Source: Streptomyces sennicomposti
Lineage (GTDB): Bacteria > Actinomycetota > Actinomycetes > Streptomycetales > Streptomycetaceae
Direction: 5' to 3'
Length of the DNA: 64,000 nt
Assembly: GCF_019890635.1 (NCBI RefSeq)
Contig: NZ_JAIOAB010000011.1
Coordinates: 62,001-126,000 of the forward strand
In this document: positions 28,679 to 37,891 of the stretch, piece by piece
Layout: each line of letters begins with the position of its first letter
How positions within the stretch are numbered: the stretch's first letter is position 1
The notes under the pieces: generated by a model
Seen by the model: only the letters and a program-made list of their open reading frames with translations
Database searches by the model: none
What the model was told of the DNA's origin: nothing
Made by a program: the position numbers and the translations under genes

Positions 28679-28693
28679 CGCAGGAGCGACGTG

Positions 28694-31639
28694 TCAGGCG
28701 ACCGCGCGCGGTTCGAGCAGCGACCGCACCTCTGCGGCCTCCGGTGCGCCCAAGCCCTCGAAGATACCGAGGGCTTCGCGCAGACAGACGTGGGCGCGCC
28801 CGGTGTGACCGATGCCGCTCAGCGCCCTGCCGAGCAGGGTGAGCACGTTCCCGCGCCGCCACTCGCCGCCGATCCCGCGGAGCAGGGTGAGCGCCGATTC
28901 GGCGTGGGTCGCGGCCTCGGCCAACCGCCGGGCGGCGAGATCGACCTCCGCCAGGCGGAAGAGGGTCATGCCCTCCCACAGGCGCTGCCGGCTGTCCCGG
29001 AACACGGCGAGCGCCTCTTCCAGGCGGTCGGCGGCCAGTTCGAGCCGGCCGCTCTGGGTGAGCGCGAGGCCGAGTGCATAGCGGCCGTTGGCCCCGCGCA
29101 GGGCGTGGCCCATGTCGTCGTACATGTCGGTCCCCTGCTGGGCCAGCGACACCGCGCTCGCGGTGCGGTCCGTCGCCAGGTGGATCCGCGAGAGGTTGCA
29201 CAGGGCGCTGGCCTCCCCGGGGCGGTCCCCGGAGGAGCGGAAGTTCTCGATGGCGCGGGTCAGGTGCGTCTCCCCGGCGTCGTACCGGCTCTGGTACAGC
29301 GCGATGATCCCCAGCATGTTGGACGCCCAGCACTGGGGCAGCGGGTCGGCCGCCAGCTCCGCCAGCCGGACCGCTTCGGCGGCTTCCTGGTCCGCCAGCT
29401 CGAACCGGCCGGACGCGTGGTGGCCGTTGGCCAGCGTGACCAGGGCGCGGGCCTCCGCCCGCTGGTCCCCGGCGGCCTGTGCGGCGGCGCGGACGGCGGT
29501 CGCGGTCGTCTCGTACTCCTTCGAGTTCGCCCCCGACTCCGCCAGGTCGACCGCCGCCCACAGGACGTCCACGGCGCGGCGCAGCATGCCCGGCTGCTGG
29601 GTGCACTGGCGTACGCAGGCCAGCAGGGACACCGCCTCGGAGTACAGCCAGTCCTGGGCCGCGTGCCGGTCGGAGAAGGCGAGCCCCGGGTACTCCGCGC
29701 GCTCCAGGTGGTCGGCCAGGCGGTCGCCGGGGCGCTCGATGGAGTAGACGCCGGCGACGGTCGCCAGATAGAAGTCCAGCAGCCGCGACATTGCCGCGTC
29801 GCGTTCGCTCGGCGGGTGTTCGTCGCGTTCGGCGCAGGCGCGGGCGTAGAGGCGGACCAGGTCGTGGAAGCGGTAGCGGCCGGGGGCGGCGGACTCCAGC
29901 AGGGAGGTGTCGACCAGGGACTCCAGCAGGTCCTCGGTGTCCTCCACCGGGAGGTCCAGCACGGCGGCGGCCGCGGCCAGGGAGATGTCGGGGCCGTCGG
30001 CCAGGCCGAGCAGGCGGAAGGCGCGGGCCTGGGCCGGTTCCAGCTGGCCGTAGCCGAGTTCGAAGGTGGCCTTGACCGCGAGGTCGCCCGCCTGCAGCTC
30101 GTCCAGCCGCCGCCGCTCGTCGGCGAGTTTGGCCGCCAGCACCGACACCGTCCAGGTGCGGCGGGAGGCGAGCCGGGAGGCGGCGATGCGGATGGCCAGC
30201 GGGAGGAAGCCGCAGGCGGCCACCACGTCGAGGGCGGCCTCGCGCTCCGAGGACACCCGCTCCTCGCCGACGATCTTGGTGAAGAGGGACAGCGCCTCCT
30301 CCGGGCTCATCACGTCCAGGTCCACCAGGTGCGCCCCGGCGAGGTCCACCATCCGCACCCGCGAGGTGACCAGGGCCGCGCAGCCCTCCGTGCCCGGCAG
30401 CAGCGGCCTGACCTGCGCGGCGTCCCGGGCGTTGTCCAGCAGGACGAGCACCCGGCGGCCGTCCAGCACCGACCGGTACAGCGCCGCGCGCTCCTCCAGG
30501 GAGTCCGGGATCGCCGAGTCGGCGGTGCCGAGGGCGCGCAGGAAGGAGCCGAGGACGGTCTCCGGTTCGGCGGCGCGCGAGCCGGCGCCCTGGAGGTCGA
30601 CGTAGAGCTGGCCGTCGGGGAAGGCCGACCGGGCCTGGTGGGCGACGTGCACGGCGAGCGTGGTCTTGCCGACGCCGCCGATCCCGGCCAGCGCGGAGAC
30701 CGCCATCACCCGGCCGTCCGCCGACGCCAGCACCTCGCTCAGCTCGACCACGAACGCGGCACGGCCGGTGAAGTCGGGCACGGTCGCCGGGAGTTGCGCG
30801 GGGCGCACCGGAGCGGCCGCCGGTTCGGGCGGCGGGGCGGAGGGTTCGGCGAGGGCCGGGTCGGCCTGGAGGATGCGCTGCTGGAGGTCGCGCAGCTCCG
30901 GGCGCGGGTCCACGCCCAGTTCCTCGGCGAGCAGCCGGTGGGTGTCGGCGTAGACCGCGAGGGCCTCGGCCTGGCGGCCGCTGCGGTACAGGGCGAGCAT
31001 CAGCAGTTCGCGCAGCCGCTCGCGCAGCGGGTGCGCGGCGGTCAGCGCGGTGAGTTCGGAGACGGCCTCCGCGTGGCAGCCCTGTTCGAGGTCCAGGTCG
31101 AGCCGGGCTTCGAGGAGTTGGAGCCGCCACTCCTCCAGGCGGGCGCGCTGCGCCTCGGCGTACGGGCCGGGCAGCCCGGCCAGCGGTTCGCCGTCCCACA
31201 GGGCGAGCGCGCCGCGCAGCGCCTCCCGGGCGCGGCCGAGGTCGCCGGCGGCGCGGGCCTTGTCGGCCGCCGCCGCGAGTTCCTGCGCCGCGGCCAGGTC
31301 GAGGGCGTCCTCGCCGAGGCCGCGCACGGCGTAGCCGCCGGACTCGCTGACCAGGATGTCCGGGTCGAGGGCCTTGCGCAGCCGGGAGGCGTAGGTGCGG
31401 ACCGCGGCCAGCGCCTGGTGCGGCGGCTCCTCGCCCCACAGCGCGTCGATCAGCTCGGACGCGGTCGCGGTGCGGCCCTCGCGCAGCAACAGGGCGGCCA
31501 GCAGGGCGCGTTGCTGCGGTGAGCCGGTGTGCAGCGGTTCCTCGCCGCGCCAGGCGCGCACCGGGCCGAGGACGCCGAAGCGCAGTGGCGCCGGTGCTCC
31601 GGGCCCCCGCCGCTCAGGCATTCGCGGTACACCGTCCAT
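28694..31639 (-). CDS. afsR: SARP-type global regulator AfsR
   Basis: A 981-aa pleiotropic activator of antibiotic production, phosphorylated by AfsK and activating afsS. Domains in order: an OmpR-like DNA-binding region and BTAD (about 18-275, with RFGVLGPVRAWRGEEPLHTG, LIDALWGEEPP and VRTYASRLRKALD); an NB-ARC ATPase (about 290-590) with P-loop GIGGVGKTTLA near 317-327, RRVLVLLDNA and a GFLPLAIRIAA (GxP) motif; and C-terminal TPRs (about 640-960). Length and layout match AfsR (about 993 aa). ATG 31639 has AGGGGGC 5-6 nt upstream. Genes afsK and afsS flank it downstream. Confidence 0.96.
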   Translation of the reverse strand: MDGVPRMPERRGPGAPAPLRFGVLGPVRAWRGEEPLHTGSPQQRALLAALLLREGRTATASELIDALWGEEPPHQALAAVRTYASRLRKALDPDILVSESGGYAVRGLGEDALDLAAAQELAAAADKARAAGDLGRAREALRGALALWDGEPLAGLPGPYAEAQRARLEEWRLQLLEARLDLDLEQGCHAEAVSELTALTAAHPLRERLRELLMLALYRSGRQAEALAVYADTHRLLAEELGVDPRPELRDLQQRILQADPALAEPSAPPPEPAAAPVRPAQLPATVPDFTGRAAFVVELSEVLASADGRVMAVSALAGIGGVGKTTLAVHVAHQARSAFPDGQLYVDLQGAGSRAAEPETVLGSFLRALGTADSAIPDSLEERAALYRSVLDGRRVLVLLDNARDAAQVRPLLPGTEGCAALVTSRVRMVDLAGAHLVDLDVMSPEEALSLFTKIVGEERVSSEREAALDVVAACGFLPLAIRIAASRLASRRTWTVSVLAAKLADERRRLDELQAGDLAVKATFELGYGQLEPAQARAFRLLGLADGPDISLAAAAAVLDLPVEDTEDLLESLVDTSLLESAAPGRYRFHDLVRLYARACAERDEHPPSERDAAMSRLLDFYLATVAGVYSIERPGDRLADHLERAEYPGLAFSDRHAAQDWLYSEAVSLLACVRQCTQQPGMLRRAVDVLWAAVDLAESGANSKEYETTATAVRAAAQAAGDQRAEARALVTLANGHHASGRFELADQEAAEAVRLAELAADPLPQCWASNMLGIIALYQSRYDAGETHLTRAIENFRSSGDRPGEASALCNLSRIHLATDRTASAVSLAQQGTDMYDDMGHALRGANGRYALGLALTQSGRLELAADRLEEALAVFRDSRQRLWEGMTLFRLAEVDLAARRLAEAATHAESALTLLRGIGGEWRRGNVLTLLGRALSGIGHTGRAHVCLREALGIFEGLGAPEAAEVRSLLEPRAVA

Positions 31640-31776
31640 CGCTGCCCCCTGGCCACCTGCCGAACAAACCACCATCGAGAGGCCAGTTTGCCTTGCTGGC
31701 ACCGGATGCGTCAGCTCCGCGAGACGGCGATCACAGAGCGTGGTACCCGGCCTCACAAGGCCCTCACAATCGGGGG

Positions 31777-32160
31777 TCAGGGCTTGCGGCCCAGCCCGCC
31801 GTGCCGGCCGATCGGCCGCGGCGCGCCGGGGGCGCCCTCCGCGGCCGGTTCCGGCCGCCACAGCGGCACCGGCACCACGCCCGGCGGGACCGGTTCCAGG
31901 CCCGCGAAGAAGCCCTCGACGTCCTCGACGGGGCGCAGGAAGTACGGCGGCCGCCCTCCAGGCGGACGCCGTGGACCATGCCGTCGCCGAAGAACCAGTG
32001 CTCGGAGGCGGCGGCCGGGTGGGGGCCGTTGCGCGGGTATCAGCCGGTCGGCTCGGGCGGGACCGTGGCGGTGACCGGCAGGCCGTGGGCGGTGAGTCCC
32101 TCGGTGACGGGGGCGTGGTCGCCGGCCGGGCGGCGGGGTACGGCGGCCGGGGCGGCCGCG
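31777..32160 (-). pseudogene. chimeric pseudogene: carotenoid oxygenase N-terminus joined to a DUF574 methyltransferase C-terminus
   Basis: On the minus strand, from about 32138 a frame reads HAPVTEGLTAHGLPVTATVP, an in-frame TGA (32042-32040), then YPRNGPHP...EHWFFGDGMVHGVRLEGGR, the N-terminal signature of carotenoid/lignostilbene oxygenases. At about 31951 the homology switches frame to PPYFLRPVEDVEGFFAGLEP, then VVPVPLWRPE and GGLGRKP with stop at 31777, the C-terminal signature of DUF574 SAM-dependent methyltransferases. Everything between the two donor genes is missing, so this looks like the scar of a deletion joining two neighbouring genes. Confidence 0.7.
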
Positions 32161-32558
32161 GCCACTCCCGCCGCGACGGCCACGGGCGCTCCCGCTCCGG
32201 CGCTCGGCGGGCGCCGCGCCCACGGCGGGCGCCTCCGCCACGCGCGAGCCCGAGCGCGTCACCTATGCCGTCGCCGTCGAGTGACCTGAGCGTCCGCGTC
32301 CCGCCGGCCGCGCCGCCGCGGCCACCGGTCCGGTGGCCGGAAACGCGCTCGCGTGACCGGCGGCCGTCCGCGGGACCCGCCCGGGCCGCTCCCGGTCGGC
32401 GGAGCGCGGCCGGTCAGGCCCCGGCCCCTGGCCTGTGTCGTGCGCCGCCCACCGCGACCCAGGGGTCAAGCCCCCGTGTCCCTGCCGTACGCCCCTCACC
32501 CGCGCCGCCGGGACCCGCCGGAACCCGGACTTGATCACCGCGTCCGTATGCTCGAAGG
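32161..32558. other. gene-free upstream region of fbiC
   Basis: About 400 nt. Apart from possible further remnants of the oxygenase N-terminus nothing is coding. TATGCT at 32547-32552, 6 nt before the fbiC ATG, looks like a -10 element of a leaderless fbiC transcript. Confidence 0.5.
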
Positions 32559-35144
32559 ATGACGACTTCCGCGACCTCCGGAACCGGACCCACCGAGAAC
32601 TCCCTGCGTCGCGCGCTCAAACGGGCCCGGGACGGCGTCGCCCTCGACGTCGCCGAGGCCGCGGTGCTGCTCCAGGCCCGCGGCGAGCACCTCGACGACC
32701 TCGCCGCCTCCGCCGCGCGGGTGCGCGACGCGGGACTGGAGGCGGCCGGCCGGCCCGGCGTCATCACCTACTCCAAGAGCGTGTTCATCCCGCTGACCCG
32801 GCTGTGCCGCGACAAGTGCCACTACTGCACCTTCGTCACCGTCCCCGGCAAGCTCCGCCGCGCCGGCCACGGGATGTTCATGTCCCCCGACGAAGTCCTC
32901 GACATCGCCCGCAAGGGCGCCGAACTCGGCTGCAAGGAAGCCCTGATCACCCTGGGCGACAAGCCCGAGGACCGCTGGCCCGAGGCCCGCGAGTGGCTCG
33001 ACGCGCACGGCTACGACGACACCATCGCCTACGTCCGCGCCGTCTCGATCCGCATCCTGGAGGAGACGGGCCTGCTGCCCCACCTCAACCCGGGCGTCCT
33101 GACCTGGACCGACTTCCAGCGGCTCAAGCCGGTCGCGCCCTCCATGGGCATGATGCTGGAGACCACCGCGACCCGCCTGTGGTCCGAGCCGGGCGGCCCC
33201 CACCACGGCTCCCCGGACAAGGAACCCGCCGTCCGGCTCCGGGTGCTGGAGGACGCCGGACGCTCCTCCGTGCCGTTCACCTCGGGCATCCTCATCGGCA
33301 TCGGCGAGACGTACGAGGAGCGCGCCGAGTCCCTGTTCGCGCTGCGCAAGGTCGCCCGCGCCTACCACGGCGTCCAGGAGCTGATCATCCAGAACTTCCG
33401 CGCCAAGCCGGACACGGCGATGCGCGGCATGCCGGACGCCGAACTGGACGACCTGGTCGCCACGGTCGCCGTCGCCCGCCACATCATGGGCCCCTCGGCC
33501 TGCCTCCAGGCCCCGCCCAACCTGGTCGACGGCGAGTACGAGCGGCTCATCGGCGCCGGTATCGACGACTGGGGCGGCGTCTCCCCGCTCACCATCGACC
33601 ACGTCAACCCCGAGCGCCCCTGGCCGCAGATCGACAGACTCGCCGAGAAGTCCCGCGCGGCCGGCTTCGAGCTGCGCGAACGCCTCTGCGTCTACCCGGA
33701 GTTCGTCACCCGCGGCGAACCCTGGCTGGACCCCCGGCTGCTGCCGCACGTACGCGCCCTGGCCGACCCGGCGACCGGCCTCGCCCGCGAGGACGCCGTC
33801 GTGACGGGCCGCCCGTGGCAGGAGCCGGACGAGGCGTTCACCGCCTTCGGCCGCACCGACCTGCACGCCTCCATCGACACCGAGGGCCGCACCACCGACC
33901 GCCGCGACGACTTCGACGAGGTCTACGGCGACTGGGACGCCCTGCGCGAGGCGGCCGCCCCCGGCATGGCGCCCGAGCGCATCGACACGGACGTACGGCA
34001 GGCGCTGCGCACGGCCGCCGACGACCCGACGAAGCTCACCGACGCCGAGGCCCTGGCCCTGCTGCACGCGGACGGGCCCGCGCTGGACGCCCTGTGCCGG
34101 ATCGCCGACGACGTGCGCCGGGCGGCGGTGGGCGACGACGTGACGTACATCGTCACCCGGAACATCAACTTCACCAACGTCTGCTACACCGGCTGCCGGT
34201 TCTGCGCCTTCGCGCAGCGCCGCACCGACGCCGACGCCTACACCCTCTCCCTGGACCAGGTCGCCGACCGGGCGCAGCAGGCGTGGGAGGTGGGCGCGGT
34301 CGAGGTGTGCATGCAGGGCGGCATCCACCCGGACCTGCCCGGCACGGCGTACTTCGACATCGCGAAGGCCGTCAAGGAACGCGTCCCGGGGATGCACGTG
34401 CACGCCTTCTCGCCGATGGAGGTGGTCAACGGCGCGACCCGCACCGGCCTGTCGATCCGCGAGTGGCTGACGGCTGCAAAGGAGGCCGGGCTCGACACCA
34501 TCCCCGGCACGGCGGCGGAGATCCTGGACGACGAGGTCCGCTGGGTGCTGACCAAGGGCAAGCTGCCCACGGCGACCTGGATCGAGGTGGTGACGACCGC
34601 GCACGAGCTGGGCATCCGCTCGTCCTCGACCATGATGTACGGCCACGTCGACCAGCCCCGGCACTGGCTCGGCCACTTCCGCACCCTGGCCCGTATCCAG
34701 CAGGAGACGGGCGGCTTCACGGAGTTCGTCACCCTGCCGTTCGTGCACACCAACGCCCCCGTCTACCTGGCCGGCATCGCCCGCCCCGGCCCGACCGTGC
34801 GGGACAACCGGGCGGTCACCGCGATGGCCCGGCTGCTGCTGCACCCGCACATCCCGAACATCCAGACCAGCTGGGTCAAGCTCGGCGCCGAGGGCGCGGC
34901 CGAGATGCTGCGCTCGGGCGCCAACGACGTCGGCGGCACGCTGATGGAGGAGACGATCTCGCGGATGGCGGGCTCCTCCTACGGGTCGTACAAGTCGGTC
35001 AAGGACCTCGTCGCGGTGGCGGCGGCGGCCGGCCGGCCGGCGAAGCCGCGCACCACGCTGTACGGCGAGGTGCCCGAGGAGCGGCAGCGCGCGGCGGCGG
35101 CCTCCGACGGCCATCTGCCCGAGCTGCTGCCGGTGCTGGAGTAG
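32559..35144 (+). CDS. fbiC: 7,8-didemethyl-8-hydroxy-5-deazariboflavin (FO) synthase, CofG-CofH fusion
   Basis: An 861-aa two-domain radical SAM enzyme that makes FO, the chromophore of coenzyme F420, from a flavin-pathway intermediate and tyrosine. The CofG half (1 to about 430) has CRDKCHYC with Cys83, Cys87 and Cys90 binding a 4Fe-4S cluster. The CofH half (about 490-861) has the second CxxxCxxC motif CYTGCRFC. The fusion and length are normal for actinobacteria. The ATG at 32559 has no ribosome site but a TATGCT box 6 nt upstream, suggesting a leaderless mRNA. It stands alone. Confidence 0.97.
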   Translation: MTTSATSGTGPTENSLRRALKRARDGVALDVAEAAVLLQARGEHLDDLAASAARVRDAGLEAAGRPGVITYSKSVFIPLTRLCRDKCHYCTFVTVPGKLRRAGHGMFMSPDEVLDIARKGAELGCKEALITLGDKPEDRWPEAREWLDAHGYDDTIAYVRAVSIRILEETGLLPHLNPGVLTWTDFQRLKPVAPSMGMMLETTATRLWSEPGGPHHGSPDKEPAVRLRVLEDAGRSSVPFTSGILIGIGETYEERAESLFALRKVARAYHGVQELIIQNFRAKPDTAMRGMPDAELDDLVATVAVARHIMGPSACLQAPPNLVDGEYERLIGAGIDDWGGVSPLTIDHVNPERPWPQIDRLAEKSRAAGFELRERLCVYPEFVTRGEPWLDPRLLPHVRALADPATGLAREDAVVTGRPWQEPDEAFTAFGRTDLHASIDTEGRTTDRRDDFDEVYGDWDALREAAAPGMAPERIDTDVRQALRTAADDPTKLTDAEALALLHADGPALDALCRIADDVRRAAVGDDVTYIVTRNINFTNVCYTGCRFCAFAQRRTDADAYTLSLDQVADRAQQAWEVGAVEVCMQGGIHPDLPGTAYFDIAKAVKERVPGMHVHAFSPMEVVNGATRTGLSIREWLTAAKEAGLDTIPGTAAEILDDEVRWVLTKGKLPTATWIEVVTTAHELGIRSSSTMMYGHVDQPRHWLGHFRTLARIQQETGGFTEFVTLPFVHTNAPVYLAGIARPGPTVRDNRAVTAMARLLLHPHIPNIQTSWVKLGAEGAAEMLRSGANDVGGTLMEETISRMAGSSYGSYKSVKDLVAVAAAAGRPAKPRTTLYGEVPEERQRAAAASDGHLPELLPVLE

Positions 35145-35266
35145 CCGGGACGGGCCGTCCGGAGCGCCCGGCCGCCGGTGGCCGGACAGGCCGGGGCACG
35201 GGCGGCTCGCAGTAGGATGATCCGGCCCCCGGAGGAGGGGTCGAACAGCCGAGGAGATGCGTGCCC

Positions 35267-35836
35267 ATGCCGGCCCGAATACCTTCGTGGGCCTGGGTCA
35301 GCGGCCTGACCGTGGGAGCCGTGGCGGCGGTCGCCGTGCTCGCCGTCCAGGCCGACCACGGCCCGCAGCCCACGGCCGCGACCGCCCGCCCGAGCACCTC
35401 GGCGTCGGCCGGCGCCCACCACCCGGCCGCCTCGCCCAAGCCCAGCACCCCGCCCGAGCCCCCGGCCGGCTCGGGCACCGGCCGCCGCGTGGTCTACTCG
35501 CTCGGCCAGAAGCGGGTGTGGCTGATGGACGTGCGCGGCATGCCGGTGCGCACCTTCACCGTCTGGCCCGGCACGGTCAGCCCGGACCCGGGCGCCTACG
35601 CGATCTCCCAGCGGGTGCCGGCCACCACGGGCTCGGACGGCACGAAGATCGAGCACATCATGTACTTCGCCGGCAAGGCGGGCATCTTCATCGCCTTCAG
35701 CAACGCCGTGGACGGCGCCTCGCCGCCGCCGGTCGCCCCCGACGTCAAGACGGGCGGCGTCCGCACGGGCAAGGCCGACGGCGCGGCGCTGTGGACGTTC
35801 GCGGAGAAGGGGACGCGGGTGGTCGTCGTCGCCTAG
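35267..35836 (+). CDS. membrane-anchored L,D-transpeptidase-like protein without the catalytic Cys
   Basis: A 189-aa protein with an N-terminal membrane anchor or signal (WVSGLTVGAVAAVAVLAVQA), a Pro/Ser/Thr-rich linker (about 35-75), and a C-terminal YkuD-like domain (RRVVYSLGQKRVWLMDVRGM, PDPGAYAISQRVPATTGSDG). Where active L,D-transpeptidases carry SHGCxR, this reads KTGGVRTGKADGAALWTF, so the nucleophile is absent. It may bind peptidoglycan without catalysis. ATG 35267 has GAGGAG 10 nt upstream; GTG 35261 is an alternative start. It follows fbiC by about 120 nt but the functions look unrelated. Confidence 0.72.
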   Translation: MPARIPSWAWVSGLTVGAVAAVAVLAVQADHGPQPTAATARPSTSASAGAHHPAASPKPSTPPEPPAGSGTGRRVVYSLGQKRVWLMDVRGMPVRTFTVWPGTVSPDPGAYAISQRVPATTGSDGTKIEHIMYFAGKAGIFIAFSNAVDGASPPPVAPDVKTGGVRTGKADGAALWTFAEKGTRVVVVA

Positions 35837-36015
35837 CGACGGCGCCCCGCTCCGTCCCGAGGCGGGCGCCCCCTCCGCGTCCGCCCCCGCCGCGTCCGCT
35901 CCCTCTCGCCTGGTCCGCCGGAAATCGCCCCCTGAACACAGCCTTCCCGTTCGACTACAGTGCCGAGCGTCGTACATACGGACGGTGCCGTGAGGGAGGT
36001 CTGGGTGAGTACGAC

Positions 36016-37134
36016 GTGAGTGCGGCGACCGGTGTCGTCTGGGGGCGTGCCGAGCAGCAGGACTTCCGCAGCCGGGTGCGCGGCACCCTGCTCGGGGCGG
36101 CGCTCGGCGATGCGCTCGGCGCGCCGGTGGACCGCCTCGACCTGGCCGGGATCCAGGCGGCGCACGGCCCCGAGGGCGTCGTGGACCTGCTGCCCGCCCA
36201 CGGCCGGCGCGGCGCGGTCTCGCACCTCACCCAGCTCACCCTGTTCTCCGTGGACGGCCTGATCCGCGCCCAGGTGCGCCGCGACACCGGCGCCTGGCAC
36301 CCGCCGACCGATCTGCACCGGGCCTATCTGCGGTGGGCGGCCACCCAACGCGACTGGGGCCCCGACGAACGCCGCGCGGAGGACGGCTGGCTGGCCCGCG
36401 AGGAGTGGCTCTACGCCCGCCGGGACGCCACGCGGGCGCTGCTCCTCGGCTTCGGCGACGAGGTCATGGGCACCCTGGAGGCGCCCAAGAACCCCGGCGA
36501 GCCCGGACCGGAGGCCGCCGCCCGGTCGGCGCCGTTCGGGCTGCTCGTCGGGTGGGAGCCGCAGCTCGTCGTGCAGCTCGCCGTCGAGTGCGCCGCGCAG
36601 TCCCACGGCCACCCCTCCGCGTGCCTGGCGGCGGGGGCGTACGCCGTGATCGTGCACGCGCTGGCCCGGGGCGACGATCTGGACGGCGCGGTGCAGAAGG
36701 CGCTGGCGCTGCTGGCCGTACGGCCCGGGCACCAGCCGGTGTCGGACGCCCTCCAGCACGCCCTCGGCGCGGTCCGGCAGGGCATGCCGGGGCCGGGACG
36801 GGTGGCGGAGCTGGCGGGGGAGGGCACCGCGGAGGAGTCGCTGGCGGTCGCGGTGTACTGCGCGCTGGTCGGCGAGGACGTACGGCACGGCCTGTGCCTG
36901 GCGGTGAACCAGGACGGCCCCTCGGGCGCGGCCGGCGCGCTCACCGGCGGGCTGCTCGGCGCCCTGCACGGCGAGACGGCCCTCCCGCCGGCCTGGCTGG
37001 CCGAACTGGAGGGCCGCCCCACGCTGCTGGTGCTGGCGGACGACTTCGCGATGGAGATGACCCAGGGCCCAGCGCTGCACGGCCCCACCGGCTCCTCCCC
37101 GGGCTGGCTGGCCCGCTACCCGAGGGGAACCTAG
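36016..37134 (+). CDS. ADP-ribosylglycohydrolase (DraG)-like protein, probably degenerate
   Basis: A 372-aa all-helical protein with the DraG fold: GTLLGAALGDALGAPVDRLD at the N-terminus and AAGALTGGLLGALHG near 325. The first metal-binding motif SDDT/EQ is replaced by VSHLTQLTLFSVDGLIRA, and no clear DxD pair is seen in the second, so magnesium-dependent hydrolysis is doubtful. The same replacement occurs in the second half of the fusion protein at 57245. The in-frame start is GTG 36016, but the ribosome site GGGAGG (35994) fits better with a GTG at 36005 that opens a four-codon mini-ORF overlapping this start, suggesting coupled initiation. Confidence 0.78.
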   Translation: MSAATGVVWGRAEQQDFRSRVRGTLLGAALGDALGAPVDRLDLAGIQAAHGPEGVVDLLPAHGRRGAVSHLTQLTLFSVDGLIRAQVRRDTGAWHPPTDLHRAYLRWAATQRDWGPDERRAEDGWLAREEWLYARRDATRALLLGFGDEVMGTLEAPKNPGEPGPEAAARSAPFGLLVGWEPQLVVQLAVECAAQSHGHPSACLAAGAYAVIVHALARGDDLDGAVQKALALLAVRPGHQPVSDALQHALGAVRQGMPGPGRVAELAGEGTAEESLAVAVYCALVGEDVRHGLCLAVNQDGPSGAAGALTGGLLGALHGETALPPAWLAELEGRPTLLVLADDFAMEMTQGPALHGPTGSSPGWLARYPRGT

Positions 37135-37140
37135 CCCCCC

Positions 37141-37252
37141 GCTACGACCGCGGGGCGCCCCCGCTACGACCGCGAGGCGCCCCCGCTACGACCGCGAGGC
37201 GCCGATGCTACGGCCGCGGGGTGCCGATGCTACGACCGAGGGGCGCCGACCG
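37141..37252. repeat. 22-bp minisatellite
   Basis: Five units of GCTACGACCGCGGGGCGCCC type (22-23 bp) begin just after the DraG-like stop codon. The rest of the spacer up to 37420 has no gene. Confidence 0.88.
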
Positions 37253-37420
37253 CGTCGTCGCCCGCGCCCGCCGGGGCAGAGCAGAGCCCCCTCGGCAAGG
37301 ACGGCGGGCTCGTCGAGAGGGCTCTCGGTGGTGCGTATTCAGCTGTCGTGGTGCTGTGTCCTGCGATGGTGCGCGGCGCTGCTCGGGGCGCCGGAGGGGG
37401 AGAGGAGGGGGTCCTCCCGC

Positions 37421-37612
37421 TCACGCCTTCATCGAGTGGACGAAGGAGTTCCACGCGTCGGCGGGGAAGCCGAGCACCGGACCCTCGGGAACCTTGGAGT
37501 CCCGTACGGCCATGGCCGCGACGACCGGCGACTTGATCTCGACGCACGCGCCGTTGCCCGTGGAGTACGAGGACTTGGTCCACGTCTCCGTGGCGCCCTG
37601 ACGAATTGCCAT
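37421..37612 (-). CDS. scr2: DUF397 protein, Scr2-like partner of the XRE regulator
   Basis: A 63-aa protein of the DUF397 family: TWTKSSYSTGNGACVEI and AVRDSKVPEGPVLGFPADAW with WNSFVHSMKA at the end. Such small proteins are encoded beside XRE-DUF5753 regulators and act with them; the pair Scr1-Scr2 in S. coelicolor is a strong activator of antibiotic production. The symbol rests on recalled synteny (beside the large DD-carboxypeptidase and upstream of a glutathione peroxidase gene). The start is ATG 37612 with GGAG 6 nt upstream. It lies 273 nt downstream of the XRE gene, across a 9-bp repeat. Confidence 0.8.
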   Translation of the reverse strand: MAIRQGATETWTKSSYSTGNGACVEIKSPVVAAMAVRDSKVPEGPVLGFPADAWNSFVHSMKA

Positions 37613-37837
37613 TTCTGCTCCGGAATGCGAGTGGAGTGGTTGAATTGCTGACACCGCACGACGCGTCGGAAACCCACAGCGCGGTTCACGCCAACGTTCT
37701 TGCTCGATGGCGTGATCGACGCTACTCGCCGGGCTCGGTCTCGCAGGAAACCCGTTCACTCGTCCGAATGGCTTTTTTCAACAGGTCTTCCGTAAAAGCG
37801 GGTTCACGGTGTACCGTCCCGCCCGCTCATCGTCGGT

Positions 37838-37891
37838 TCACCGGTTCACCGGTTCACCGGTTCACCGGCTCACCGGTTCACCGGCTCACCG
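37838..37891. repeat. 9-bp tandem repeat overlapping the XRE gene stop codon
   Basis: CCGGTTCAC or CCGGCTCAC is repeated about six times and the last units run into the XRE stop codon (TCA at 37886). The repeats hold in-frame stop codons on the minus strand, so gain or loss of units would not change the protein. Confidence 0.85.

Noticed and set aside
28691..31522. Long plus-strand open frame over afsR
   Set aside because: It is the antisense shadow of afsR caused by GC-rich third positions; no conserved motif appears in it.
31764..32262. Small intact protein gene between afsR and fbiC
   Set aside because: The frame joins parts of two unrelated families through a frame switch and an internal stop, so it is treated as a pseudogene.
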